NCBI GenBank assembly: GCA_964503965.1
Contig: CAZDCK010000001.1
Coordinates: 124,001-188,000 of the forward strand
Direction: 5' to 3'
Source of the DNA: Eutrophocola sp964503965
GTDB taxonomy: Bacteria > Pseudomonadota > Gammaproteobacteria > Pseudomonadales > Pseudohongiellaceae
Length of the DNA: 64,000 nt
Shown: piece by piece, positions 52,125-61,860 of the stretch
Position numbering within the stretch: the first letter of the stretch is position 1
Layout of the letters: the number at the start of each line of letters is the position of its first letter
Notes under the pieces: generated by a model
Databases searched by the model: none
What the model was told of the DNA's origin: nothing
Seen by the model: only the letters and a program-made list of their open reading frames with translations
Position numbers and translations under genes: made by a program

Positions 52125-55100
52125 TCAGGGAGCAGGATTATCCGGCTGCCCCTGTTCCAGTTCAAGCTCTGCACTGCTTTCAAGGAGTTCTTCAGTCGGT
52201 TCAAACATGGAGGTTGGATCATCCCAGGGGCCTTCAAGGCGATAAAGCACTGTCGTGAAATCATCCATCTGCTCCTCGAAAAGCTGGCTGGCAAGGAAGG
52301 TACTGACTGCAATTGGCCAGGCACCCAGAATGCCGGCCAGTACTGACAGGTTCTGGCCAAGAGGCACATTGACGAGCAGATCCGCATCAATGGTTTCATT
52401 GATCAGGTCTATTTCTCCATCTATGGTGATCCGGCTGGACGGTGCCTCCACAACAAACTCTCCGTCAGTGGTAACAATGCCCCTGTCAAAGCCCAGGCTG
52501 CCACCTATACGGTCATAGGCCAGGCCCTTCTTGTAGAGATCAGAAAAATCCAGCTGTAGTCGCCTGACCAGGGAATCAAAACTGAAAGCCCCGAAAAGAC
52601 GACTGCCGCCTGAATCGATATCCACAAAGCGGCCATCACGTATATCGACATCCACATTACCAATGACCTTGTCCAGGCTGAAAGAGGCCGGTGAACCTGT
52701 CCACTGGAAATTACTCACGAATCTGGCACTGTCACTTTCAACGTTGGCATCATAACCCAGCTCCGGTAATACCCTGGCAAGATCTCCGGCATTGAAAACC
52801 CCGGTAAAGCTGCTGGTATGCATGCTGTTGTTATAGCGCCAATCCAGATTGGCCCCTCCCCCGGCCTCACTGCCATCCCGGATTCGGGCATCGCTGGTTG
52901 TCATTTTAAGATCAGAGACTGTGGCTGAATTACCATCGGCCCTGAGATTGAATTCCCAGGCGCCCAGGTGTTTATCGCCCAGTGACAACTCCTGTGTTCT
53001 GAAATTCATATCAGGTAATTCAGCAGGATTTACATCGGCAAGCACATCCACATCTTCTTCACCAGCGTCACTATTGTCCCCATCGCCTTCTTCAATCCCA
53101 TCACTGTCATCAGGGAAACGCAGGTAGTCCAGGTCTACACGCCATGGCAGGGTTTCATCATCGGGAAAGACAAAAGCACCGTTCAATAGACTGTTTTCCA
53201 GGTTGACCTGCCAGCTATCAGGCTGTGTACTGGCTCCGGCCTCACTGACTTCATCCATTAAACCGGTCCTGCTAACCCGCGTCTGAACTGATTCCAGTTC
53301 CTGCCCGGCCACTGTCAGCGTGCCCACATGAATATCTGCCAGGGACAGAAAGTCTTCAAGGCGCGTACTTTGCGCATCAGGATTCATGGACATGTCAGTA
53401 AATCGTGAAGCAACCTCGACCCAGTCCTCGTAAACAAACTGCTCCAGATTACCGTCGAAAACGAGCCCATCATCGGCAAGTAAAACAGGGCCAAAATTCA
53501 TTTCCCGAGTGGGAGATCCGAAAACCACATGCCCACCAGAGAAGAGATCATTCTGTATAAGAATATTAGCCCCGACACGATTATCAAATCGTGCTGACAC
53601 CCACTGACTGGCATCTTCGAAACTGATGAGAAGTTCCAGCGGCCGGATGTTATCAATACTTTTCCTGAAAGGTGGAGGCAGATCCAGTGAAAGCCCCAGA
53701 AGTTCAGAAGTAAGTCTTATAGTCGTCGTATTTTCATTGTTGCCATCAGAATAGGGAATCATAATCTCTGCCAGATAATCAATCTCGCCATTGGCAAAAT
53801 TCAACAGGTCACGCACAAAATCCGGCTGCCCTTCCCAGCTTTGCAGGGCATTACGTGACGCTCTGCCGCTCCCCACAATACGGGTACCGGAGATTTCACT
53901 ATCTATGGTGTCTCGCGTGGGTTCAATGGTGGCCGCAATGGGAAAATCGAATAACCTGCCGCTCAGGGCATTCGCAGAGAGGCCCGCTTCACTGTCATAT
54001 ACAATACTGCCGCGCAGATCATCAATGGACAGGGCATATTCTGGAATGGTCAATGTGCTGAGATTACTGACGACCTTGACATCCACATCCGTATTCAGGA
54101 AGGTATTGTTCAACGGTATACCCAGACCAATATCGACATGAATGTTCCCGCTACCCTGCCAGTCATCGAGAAAATCCCCGATACTGTTCCTTACCGGAGT
54201 GTTGCGCAGGAATGCCAGCCCTCGATCTGTTGAGGTGTCAGAAAACCCGGTAACAGAGATCCATGACCCACCGGCCTCATTAGGCCGGACGGCAGCATTC
54301 ACGTCTTCTAGGGCCATGTCAGCAATCATTGCCGACTCGGCAAAGACATCGACTTGATTGTTATCGACATTCACGAAGGCTGTAATACCTTCCAGTGGCG
54401 GCCATTGCGGGTCAAAGGCCAGTTCACCATTGTCCACATGATAAAAACTCAGGATAGTGCCTGAATTTTCCGGTGCTCCACCTCTTGTTGATGTCCGGGA
54501 AACAAAACCACTGCGGCTGATATCACCTGCCAGCAAAGCTTCCTCAAGCCATCTCATTGTTGGCTCTACCTTTTCAAGTGTTGGCAGGTACAGGGATTTG
54601 TAGGAAGCATCCATTTCCATGACACCGATCAGCAGGGTCAGCTCAGACTGGGGCACACCCTCACTGTCCCTGTGATTGTAGAGGTCAAACTGGACATGGC
54701 CATGTATGTGCGCATTGCGTACATCAATTATGCTGCTGTTTATGTGGACACTGCCGTCACCCAGTTGCCAGTGGACCCGGCTGTTTGCAGAATCATAGCG
54801 CCAGCTTTCCCTGAAGAGCCTGGGCAGGTGAATCTCGAAATCCGAAGAATCCAGCTCTACTGTGCCACGGCTGGCTGAGGCTTCCACATAGCCCTGAATC
54901 CCCCTTCCGGAAGGAGCGCCCTGCCAGGCTCCGACGGCTACATTTTCAAGATTGGCCTGCAACAGGAACAGGTCAGCAAAACCACCGCGAAGATCGGTCT
55001 GAAGATTCACATTAACCAGGCGCCCTTCCGGTGACAGGTCTGACAGGGCAGCCGCCGCACGCTCGGGCAAGACCAGCAAGTCATCAAAGACATCACTCAT

Positions 55101-56207
55101 CATGCCCAGATTAATTGAGTCAGCAGTAATATTTAATGGGCGTTGATCACCGTCCGTATCCAGCTCCATGAACACATTCCCCGTTTCCCAGGGACGGTTA
55201 TTCCAGTCCATCTCAATATTCTGGAGCCAGAATTGCCAGAGATTTTTATCAGGGGCCTTGGCTGCAAACGTGAAACTGGTGTTACTCAGCGCCAGCAAAT
55301 TCAATGGAAATTCATTTTGTCCCTGACCACTCAAGGCAACGTCATGCATGACTCCCTGTATACTCGTGATGTTTCCATCCTCAATCGACGCCCACAGCTC
55401 TCCGCCAAAACGACCACTGTCCAGCTGGAAGTCACTGACATTAACCAGATCTGCTACATCCAGGCCATTGGTTTGTAAATGGGCTGTGGCACTGTACTGG
55501 GTACGGGGATCTCCTGTGAGTTCAATCTGCACCATGAAGGGGCTGGCCTGGCTTTCGACTCTTGCCTGCAACACAGCAAGATGCGTACCGCCGGCATTGC
55601 TGATATCCAGGTATATATTCTCCAGTTGCAGCTCCTTGCCATCATTCCATTTAAGTGTGAGGTCCGCCTCGGCTATCTGTAGCTGACCGGTGGACAGCAG
55701 GAAATCAATAATGGTGTCGGTATAATCAGTGTCACCGGCCGCCAAACCACCGAGGCTCCAGGCGCCTTGTGAATTCTGGACCAGCTCCAGTCCCGGCTCT
55801 TCGACAACAACTCGTTCAACGATGAGACGCCTGGCCAGCAGACTGGACAGCAGTGCCGGCCTCAGGATGATTGACTTAATTACGTGAGAGGATTCGGGTT
55901 GCTCAGGATTCACTATCGTAAGCTCATCGACCAGCAGTACCGGTGTGAATCGATACCAGTCACCGGTTAACTGACCAACTACCACATCCGTACCCAACAT
56001 ATTAGCCAATTGCTGCTCTACGGCAGTCAGCTGGCCTGATACCCGTGGAATAAGAAGTCGTCCTGCCGTCAGGACAGTTGTGGTAGCGACAAGTAAAAGC
56101 AGGGACAGTCTTATCAACCACCTCAGGCATCGCAGCCACATGGCTTTTTTTATACGCCTGTCATGGGCGCTTTCCGGCGGTGCTGAATTTGTTGAGTCTT
56201 CTGTCAT
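52125..56207 (-). CDS. yhdP: YhdP family AsmA-like protein
   Basis: This 1360-residue protein has one N-terminal membrane helix (LIRLSLLLLVATTTVLTAG) and a very long periplasmic beta-rich body with DUF3971 and AsmA-like domains. The C-terminal DGEIDLINETIDADLLVNVPLGQNLSVLAGILGAWP is typical of the family. YhdP, with TamB and YdbH, forms bridge-like tunnels that carry phospholipids from the inner to the outer membrane. The length is close to E. coli YhdP (about 1266). An acidic insertion (SDGIEEGDGDNSDAGEEDVD) lies near residue 1035. It follows rng by 21 bp, the usual gammaproteobacterial order. Confidence 0.93.
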   Translation of the reverse strand: MTEDSTNSAPPESAHDRRIKKAMWLRCLRWLIRLSLLLLVATTTVLTAGRLLIPRVSGQLTAVEQQLANMLGTDVVVGQLTGDWYRFTPVLLVDELTIVNPEQPESSHVIKSIILRPALLSSLLARRLIVERVVVEEPGLELVQNSQGAWSLGGLAAGDTDYTDTIIDFLLSTGQLQIAEADLTLKWNDGKELQLENIYLDISNAGGTHLAVLQARVESQASPFMVQIELTGDPRTQYSATAHLQTNGLDVADLVNVSDFQLDSGRFGGELWASIEDGNITSIQGVMHDVALSGQGQNEFPLNLLALSNTSFTFAAKAPDKNLWQFWLQNIEMDWNNRPWETGNVFMELDTDGDQRPLNITADSINLGMMSDVFDDLLVLPERAAAALSDLSPEGRLVNVNLQTDLRGGFADLFLLQANLENVAVGAWQGAPSGRGIQGYVEASASRGTVELDSSDFEIHLPRLFRESWRYDSANSRVHWQLGDGSVHINSSIIDVRNAHIHGHVQFDLYNHRDSEGVPQSELTLLIGVMEMDASYKSLYLPTLEKVEPTMRWLEEALLAGDISRSGFVSRTSTRGGAPENSGTILSFYHVDNGELAFDPQWPPLEGITAFVNVDNNQVDVFAESAMIADMALEDVNAAVRPNEAGGSWISVTGFSDTSTDRGLAFLRNTPVRNSIGDFLDDWQGSGNIHVDIGLGIPLNNTFLNTDVDVKVVSNLSTLTIPEYALSIDDLRGSIVYDSEAGLSANALSGRLFDFPIAATIEPTRDTIDSEISGTRIVGSGRASRNALQSWEGQPDFVRDLLNFANGEIDYLAEIMIPYSDGNNENTTTIRLTSELLGLSLDLPPPFRKSIDNIRPLELLISFEDASQWVSARFDNRVGANILIQNDLFSGGHVVFGSPTREMNFGPVLLADDGLVFDGNLEQFVYEDWVEVASRFTDMSMNPDAQSTRLEDFLSLADIHVGTLTVAGQELESVQTRVSRTGLMDEVSEAGASTQPDSWQVNLENSLLNGAFVFPDDETLPWRVDLDYLRFPDDSDGIEEGDGDNSDAGEEDVDVLADVNPAELPDMNFRTQELSLGDKHLGAWEFNLRADGNSATVSDLKMTTSDARIRDGSEAGGGANLDWRYNNSMHTSSFTGVFNAGDLARVLPELGYDANVESDSARFVSNFQWTGSPASFSLDKVIGNVDVDIRDGRFVDIDSGGSRLFGAFSFDSLVRRLQLDFSDLYKKGLAYDRIGGSLGFDRGIVTTDGEFVVEAPSSRITIDGEIDLINETIDADLLVNVPLGQNLSVLAGILGAWPIAVSTFLASQLFEEQMDDFTTVLYRLEGPWDDPTSMFEPTEELLESSAELELEQGQPDNPAP

Positions 56208-56228
56208 CTTTATCCGGAAGCCATAGCC

Positions 56229-57707
56229 TTAACACAGCACAACGTCGAACTGTTCCGTGTTATACATCAGCTCCACCTGGAAACGAATGTTCTTGCCTAC
56301 CAGCTCTTCCATATCCGCCACCGTGGCAGAATCTTCATCCAGCAAACGATCAACCACTTCCTGGGATGCAAGCACCAGGATGGAATCGTTTTCATAGGCT
56401 TTCGCCACCCTGAGAATTTCACGGAACACTTCATAGCAGACTGTCTCAGGGGTTTTAACTGTCCCCCTGCCGCCGCATGTGAGGCATTCATGGCATAACA
56501 TCTGTTCCAGGCTTTCACGATTACGTTTGCGGGTCATCTCCACAAGCCCCAGTTCGGACAACTCTGTCACCATGGTTCTCACCGGATCATTTTCCAGGGC
56601 TTTTTGCAGTGTGCGCACCACCTGCCGCCTGTGCTCCTCATTTTCCATGTCGATAAAGTCCAGAATGATAATGCCACCCAGGTTTCTGACTTTTAGCTGC
56701 CTTGCACTGGCTTTGGCCGCTTCCAGATTGGTTTTCAGGATGGTTTCCTCCTGGTTCCGTGATCCAAGAAATGCCCCTGTATTGACGTCAATGGTTGTCA
56801 TGGCCTCATTCTGGTCTATGACCAGGTTGCCACCAGATTTGAGTTTCACGGTTCTGCTCAAGGCCCGTTGAATTTCATCATCCACACTACACAGGTCAAA
56901 CAGTGGACGCTCTTCCTTGTAGAGCTCAATGCGGTTTTCAATTTCAGGCATGAAATTACTGCAGAACTCCATCAACTCCTTGTAGGTGGATCTGCTGTCT
57001 ACGCGGATACGCTGTATCTCCGGATAAAAAAGATCACGTAGCGATCTCACCGGCAGCGCAAGATCCCGGTAGAGTGGACGTACATCACTGCCTTCCTGCA
57101 TGCGCTGCTCAACCTTATGCCACAGTTTTTGCAGGAAACGGATATCCGCAAGCAGCTCCTCTTCCTTGACCCCCTCTGCTGCTGTCCTGAGTATAAACCC
57201 GGATTTTTCTGACAAACCGGCCTGCTCGACACAACCTTGCAGCAAGGCCATGAGACGTTCACGTTCATCCTCATTTTCAATTCGCTGGGAAATACCGAGA
57301 TGGCGGCTCCTGGGCATTTTGACCAGGTAGCGGGAAGCTATGGAAAGATGGGTTGTCAGCCGGGCCCCCTTGCTCGCGATGGGTTCTTTAACAACCTGGA
57401 CAATAATGGCCTGTCCTTCACGCAGCAGCTGGCCAATTTCAACTTCCTGGCTGTCATTGACTTCATACCCGTCATTATCAACAGGAGCAATATCCTGGGC
57501 ATGAATGAACGCAGCCCTGTCCAGGCCTATATCAACAAAGGCCGCTTGCATTCCCGGCATAACACGGATCACCTTCCCCATGTAGATATTGCCAACCGGA
57601 CCAAGCCGGTTACAACGCTCTATATGAATTTCCTGGAGCAGACCCTGTTCAATAAGCGCTACACGCGTCTCCATGGGGGTCGCATTAATCAGAATTTCAG
57701 CACTCAT
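56229..57707 (-). CDS. rng: Ribonuclease G
   Basis: This 492-residue protein has an N-terminal S1-like domain (GNIYMGKVIRVMPGMQAAFVDIGL). The catalytic half has two magnesium-binding aspartates in MTTIDVNTGAFLG near 307 and IIILDFIDMENEEH near 350, and the zinc-link CHECLTCGGRGTVKT near 408. RNase G trims the 5' end of 16S rRNA and cleaves some mRNAs. The length matches E. coli (489). Its ATG overlaps the maf stop as ATGA, so the two are translationally coupled. Confidence 0.96.
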   Translation of the reverse strand: MSAEILINATPMETRVALIEQGLLQEIHIERCNRLGPVGNIYMGKVIRVMPGMQAAFVDIGLDRAAFIHAQDIAPVDNDGYEVNDSQEVEIGQLLREGQAIIVQVVKEPIASKGARLTTHLSIASRYLVKMPRSRHLGISQRIENEDERERLMALLQGCVEQAGLSEKSGFILRTAAEGVKEEELLADIRFLQKLWHKVEQRMQEGSDVRPLYRDLALPVRSLRDLFYPEIQRIRVDSRSTYKELMEFCSNFMPEIENRIELYKEERPLFDLCSVDDEIQRALSRTVKLKSGGNLVIDQNEAMTTIDVNTGAFLGSRNQEETILKTNLEAAKASARQLKVRNLGGIIILDFIDMENEEHRRQVVRTLQKALENDPVRTMVTELSELGLVEMTRKRNRESLEQMLCHECLTCGGRGTVKTPETVCYEVFREILRVAKAYENDSILVLASQEVVDRLLDEDSATVADMEELVGKNIRFQVELMYNTEQFDVVLC

Positions 57708-58309
57708 TGATATTGTCCGAGTATGTTGGCTGCTGGCATGTCGATTTTCTGTAACAGGGAAGCTGTTTCAAATACAGGTAGACCCATGATTCCGCTATAA
57801 CTTCCTTTCATTGATTCAATGAAAAGTGCACCCAGACCCTGGATGCCGTATCCCCCGGCCTTATCAGCCGGTTCCCCTGTCTGCCAATAGGCACTTATCT
57901 CATCATCCTCCAGCACCCTGAATGTCACTTCAGATACCGATAATAGCACTTCAGTAAAGTCAGCTGTGGCCAGCGCCACGGCTGTCAGTACCTGATGGCT
58001 CTTGCCTGACAGAGATGAGAGCATACGATGTGCATCTTCCTGGTCTGCCGGCTTCTCAAAAACCTGTCCATCACATACAACCGTTGTGTCTGACCCAAGG
58101 CAGGCAATCCCCTGTTTTTCACCGTGACTGGCAAGCGCAGACTCTGCCTTGCAGGCGGCCAGCCTTTTCACATAGGCAGCAGGCGTCTCGCCAGCACGAT
58201 GACTTTCGTCAACGTCCTGGGGCAATACCTGGTATGAAATGCCAAGTTGGTCAAGAATTTCCCGGCGCCGGGGTGACGCAGACGCCAGGCAAATTGTCAT
58301 ATCAGCCAT
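57704..58309 (-). CDS. maf: Maf nucleotide pyrophosphatase
   Basis: This 201-residue protein has the Maf signature MADMTICLASASPRRREILDQLG at the N-terminus. It also has VDESHRAGETPAAYVKRLAACKA, SDTTVVCDGQVFEKP, and GYGIQGLGALFIESMKGSYSGIMGLP. Maf hydrolyses dTTP, UTP and modified nucleotides. The ATG at 58309 is preceded by GAGAAG and starts directly at the conserved motif; upstream codons in the open frame are not conserved. It is the first gene of the maf-rng-yhdP-DUF445 operon. Confidence 0.95.
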   Translation of the reverse strand: MADMTICLASASPRRREILDQLGISYQVLPQDVDESHRAGETPAAYVKRLAACKAESALASHGEKQGIACLGSDTTVVCDGQVFEKPADQEDAHRMLSSLSGKSHQVLTAVALATADFTEVLLSVSEVTFRVLEDDEISAYWQTGEPADKAGGYGIQGLGALFIESMKGSYSGIMGLPVFETASLLQKIDMPAANILGQYQ

Positions 58310-58556
58310 TCTTCTCAACTCTTTTGAAAGCTGCCACACAAAACATGACATTATCACCCATAAACCACGACTTATGTAGCGAGCATCATCCACATACATG
58401 CCACCTTTTGTATACATCAGGGCACATGAATCTGCACTGAACTATCAATGTCACCGCTGCCATAACATGGCTTTCACCCGGGTGACTCTTTATACTCCTG
58501 CCCAGAATAACTGAACATTAATCCATCACTTCATAACCTCACATTGCAGCGCCACC

Positions 58557-59576
58557 ATGCCAAAACTTACCTTCAATAACACTGAATTTGATCTTGAGAA
58601 ATATGAAACCGTGCTGGAATGTCTGTTGCGGAACCATCAGTACATTCCCTATGCCTGCAAGGCAGGCATGTGCCAGGCTTGCCTGGTCAGGGCAGTGGAT
58701 TGTGAAGCGACCGAAGAGTCGAAGAAGTGGATCAAGTCTTCACTGCAGGAACGTGGGTACACTCTGGCTTGCCAGTGGGTTCCAGAAGAGGACGTGCAAG
58801 TGGCCTTACCCTCGGTAACGGAGTTCTCTGTTCCCCTGGGCATCAGGGAAATCACTCCCCTGAACAAACGGACCCTCAAGCTCGTTCTTGATGTGAGAGA
58901 CAAAAGTTTAATGTTTCATTATACACCGGGGCAGTATGTCACCCTGGTGAATCCAAAAGGTATTGCACGAAGCTACTCCGTGGCAAATAACTATGAACTG
59001 GACCAGCACCTGGAATTTCACATCAGCGAAACAAAACAGGGGCTTTTTTCAGGCTGGTTGTTTCATGATGCAAAGGAAGGGGATGAACTGCATATGCGGG
59101 GACCCTCGGGTGACTGTTTTTACAGCAACAGCTCCGGTGAGGAATTTCCCATTATACTCGCTGGCACCGGTACCGGACTAGCTCCACTCTACGCCATACT
59201 CAATGACGCCCTGAAACAGGGCCACCAGGGGGACATCAGCCTGTACCATGGCGGCCGGACTTCTGATCACCTCTACCTGGTCAAGGAGCTCCAGGCACTG
59301 CAGGAAAAACATCCCCGCTTTCATTATTTCCCCTGTGCCAGGGAGCCTGGCGGAGATACCGGGATAAGTGGCATACAGGCGGGGAGCGTGAAAGAAATCC
59401 TCGATGAAAAGCTGGATCTGGGTACCCTGTCAAAAACCAGGGTCTACCTGTGTGGCGCACCGGACTTTGTTCATGGCATGCGAAAAAAGATATTCCTGAA
59501 AGGGGCCAGTTCGGGGAACATATTCTGCGATCCTTTCCTGGAAAGAAGTGTTGCACCAACGGGAGGAACCAACTGA
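58557..59576 (+). CDS. 2Fe-2S ferredoxin / FAD-NAD(P)H reductase
   Basis: This 339-residue electron-transfer protein has an N-terminal plant-type ferredoxin domain with CKAGMCQAC at 34-42 and the fourth Cys in TLACQW near 72. An FAD domain (GQYVTLVNPKGIARSYSVANN near 122-142) and an NAD(P) domain (ILAGTGTGLAPLYAIL near 200; YLCGAPDFVHGMRKK near 299) follow. The order matches CDP-6-deoxyglucoseen reductase-like and oxygenase reductase components. It would pass electrons from NADH to an oxygenase or desaturase, but no partner gene is adjacent. Confidence 0.88.
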   Translation: MPKLTFNNTEFDLEKYETVLECLLRNHQYIPYACKAGMCQACLVRAVDCEATEESKKWIKSSLQERGYTLACQWVPEEDVQVALPSVTEFSVPLGIREITPLNKRTLKLVLDVRDKSLMFHYTPGQYVTLVNPKGIARSYSVANNYELDQHLEFHISETKQGLFSGWLFHDAKEGDELHMRGPSGDCFYSNSSGEEFPIILAGTGTGLAPLYAILNDALKQGHQGDISLYHGGRTSDHLYLVKELQALQEKHPRFHYFPCAREPGGDTGISGIQAGSVKEILDEKLDLGTLSKTRVYLCGAPDFVHGMRKKIFLKGASSGNIFCDPFLERSVAPTGGTN

Positions 59577-59774
59577 AGGCTCAGTATGGGCAGAAGGCTA
59601 AAACAGCATTAATTCCCGTGTTTCCCAGTCAAGGGTTGAATTTACCGCCTGCTATATCCTGATTGTCATTGTCGGATCACAGCCCCGGGACCTCTTTTGA
59701 CCTGCATGACAAACCGGGACCTTTCTCCGTTTATCCTGACCCTGAACCGTCAGCCTTGTATCCCTGCAACCCTT

Positions 59775-60545
59775 CTAGCCATTCCTCTCAACCCACTTCA
59801 GAACATCCCGATAGGCCACATTTCCCCCGAAAATATCCAGTGCACTGCCTATAGTCAGGTCCACACGATTCTGTCCCAGTCTCCTGACAAGGTCCAGGTC
59901 TGCCAGTCTTGCGACACCACCGGCATAAGTCACCGGCAGTGGTGAATGTTCACCCAGAATGCCAATAAGGTCTTCCTGAATACCCTGGCTTTTGCCTTCC
60001 ACATCAACACCATGCACCAGGTATTCCGCACAACAGGCTGACAGGGATTCAAGGGTGCGGGCATTTACTTTCTCATCGGTAAAGGTCTGCCAGCGATTCG
60101 TGACAATATAAAAATCATCACCTTTCTTGCGGCAGCTGAGGTCAAGCACCAGCCTTTCCCTACCGACGGCATTACTCAAGGCATTGAGCTTGTCCATATC
60201 CAGTTTGTTAACACTGAATACCCAGGAAGTTACAATGACATGACTGGCACCGGCATCCAGAAATAGCCTGGCATTATCCGGATTGACGCCCCCACCATAA
60301 TGCATCCCGCCCGGATAGGCATTAAGTGCCTCAAGAGCAGCATCATGGTTACCACTTCCCAGGGAAATCACATGACCACCCACCAGGCCATCAGACTGGT
60401 ACAAACGGGCAAATTCGCCAGGTGATTGGGCGGAAACGAAATTAGTTTTCAGGGCATCGGTATCGTTATCCCGCAGCGACCCTCCGACTATCTGCACAAC
60501 CTTGCCGTCGTGCAGATCTATACACGGTCTGAATTTCATGGGCAT
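59775..60545 (-). CDS. hisA: Eukaryotic-type HisA isomerase
   Basis: This 256-residue (beta/alpha)8 protein of the histidine pathway performs the ProFAR to PRFAR isomerisation. The sequence is closer to yeast His6 than to E. coli HisA as I recall them: CIDLHDGKVVQIVGG at 8-22, KTNFVSAQSP, SHVIVTSWVF, RLVLDLSCRKKGDDFYIVTNRWQTFTDE-like middle, and RVDLTIGSALDIFGGN near the end. The catalytic aspartates (Asp10, and the one in VLDLSCRK) are present. It lies apart from other his genes. The start may be either of two ATGs two codons apart (60545 or 60539). Confidence 0.9.
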   Translation of the reverse strand: MPMKFRPCIDLHDGKVVQIVGGSLRDNDTDALKTNFVSAQSPGEFARLYQSDGLVGGHVISLGSGNHDAALEALNAYPGGMHYGGGVNPDNARLFLDAGASHVIVTSWVFSVNKLDMDKLNALSNAVGRERLVLDLSCRKKGDDFYIVTNRWQTFTDEKVNARTLESLSACCAEYLVHGVDVEGKSQGIQEDLIGILGEHSPLPVTYAGGVARLADLDLVRRLGQNRVDLTIGSALDIFGGNVAYRDVLKWVERNG

Positions 60546-60594
60546 TTCACTGAATACTGTCTATAGCCTGGACCTGCAGAATATCAGCGGACAA

Positions 60595-61473
60595 CTAGTC
60601 ACCGGCCAACTCGTTATAGACCACCGGCAGGAACCCACCAGGATCGCCCCATTGCCCATCATAATCCGACGTCAACCCGGCACTCATGACCTGCTCCAGG
60701 CTCATACCTTCACTGATGGCATTCCTGACACGGTTGCGGATTGTGTAAAACATATTCAACTGGTCCTGCACATCCGCCTGGGAACTGACAACGCCATGTC
60801 CGGGTAAAAAGCGTGTATCGCTGTCGGAAATTTCCAGCAATCGTTCATAGGATGAGATGATCCCATGGAAGGAACCACCAGCACCGGTATCTACCCTGGG
60901 GTAGCTGGTGGTACGAAATACATCACCGGTATGAATGATGTTGTCCTCCATAAAGTAGACAAATGAATCACCGCTCGTATGTCCCGGTCCATGGTGAAAA
61001 ACATGGATACTGTCACCATTGAGATGAAAATTGACCGAGTCCGTGAAAGTGACAATAGGCAGACCAAGTTTCTGCTCTGATGTCAGCGCCCTGTTGAGGT
61101 CACCTTCGGTAAAGCCGGCCTGGAGTATGGTGCGCACATTTTCATGGGCAACAATCACCGCTCCTTCACGCCCCATATTCTGGTTCCCCCCAACATGATC
61201 AGGATGATGATGGGTATTGAGAACAAAGCGGACAGAAGCGTCCGAAAGCCCTTCCAGAGCATCCAGGATCTTCGCAGACAAGGGGGCAAACTGGTCATCC
61301 ACCAGGAAGATCCCATCCTCTCCGATGGAAACCCCGATATTGCCTCCGCTCCCCTGCAGGTAATAAATATTGTCAGATAGTTGATGTGGCACGATGTCCA
61401 CCTGGCTGAAATCCTGCTGCGCAACGCACGAAGCGCTGAACATGGCAGTTGCCAGACATAAGAATTTTTTCAT
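60595..61473 (-). CDS. Exported MBL-fold metallo-hydrolase
   Basis: This 292-residue protein has a signal peptide (MKKFLCLATAMFSASCVAQ; the SASC could also be a lipobox). The metal motif is THHHPDHVGGN near 87-97, followed by His in GPGHTSGDS near 158, Asp in HTGDVF near 179 and a final His in LPGHG near 217. All zinc ligands of the metallo-beta-lactamase fold are intact. The motif set is that of the broad class of hydrolases (quinoprotein-relay/SoxH-like), not of classical B1 beta-lactamases. The substrate is unknown. It lies 49 bp upstream of hisA on the same strand. Confidence 0.87.
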   Translation of the reverse strand: MKKFLCLATAMFSASCVAQQDFSQVDIVPHQLSDNIYYLQGSGGNIGVSIGEDGIFLVDDQFAPLSAKILDALEGLSDASVRFVLNTHHHPDHVGGNQNMGREGAVIVAHENVRTILQAGFTEGDLNRALTSEQKLGLPIVTFTDSVNFHLNGDSIHVFHHGPGHTSGDSFVYFMEDNIIHTGDVFRTTSYPRVDTGAGGSFHGIISSYERLLEISDSDTRFLPGHGVVSSQADVQDQLNMFYTIRNRVRNAISEGMSLEQVMSAGLTSDYDGQWGDPGGFLPVVYNELAGD

Positions 61474-61860
61474 GATTCCCTCCCGTTAAGTGCATCAAAC
61501 TAGCATAGCAGAATGATATTTATTGGAATACAACTTTACAGGGCAGCGGATCCTGATTGGGGAATATACAAAGACAGAGGCCCATGGCATACATGATTCA
61601 GGGAATTCGCACATCCCATTTGCCAGGACTGTGTCACTGTGTCACACTGTAGCTACCGTCAATAATATAGCGCAAGCGATATTTGCGACCCCCGGAGAAA
61701 CGCAATCTGCCTAACCAGATTCCACTGCTTTCTCAGCTTTGCTTTCTCTGATCGCGCATTTCTCGTCAGCGAGGAGGGTAAGGTCACCACCGAAATCTGA
61801 TCAACCAGCTCCATCCCTACATGGTTTATTGTTTTTTAACCTACTCGGAGAATGTTCAGA
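61474..61860. other. Intergenic region between the MBL hydrolase and phoH-like genes
   Basis: About 390 bp contain no supportable gene. A short direct repeat, ACTGTGTC twice in tandem (61628-61643), is present. The rest presumably holds the divergent promoters. Confidence 0.5.

Noticed and set aside
60595..61473. Beta-lactamase
   Set aside because: The metal motif is intact, but the wider sequence lacks features of known metallo-beta-lactamase classes; a general MBL hydrolase is safer.
61628..61650. Functional tandem repeat upstream of the phoH-like gene
   Set aside because: Only two 8-bp copies plus a partial one; too short to support.
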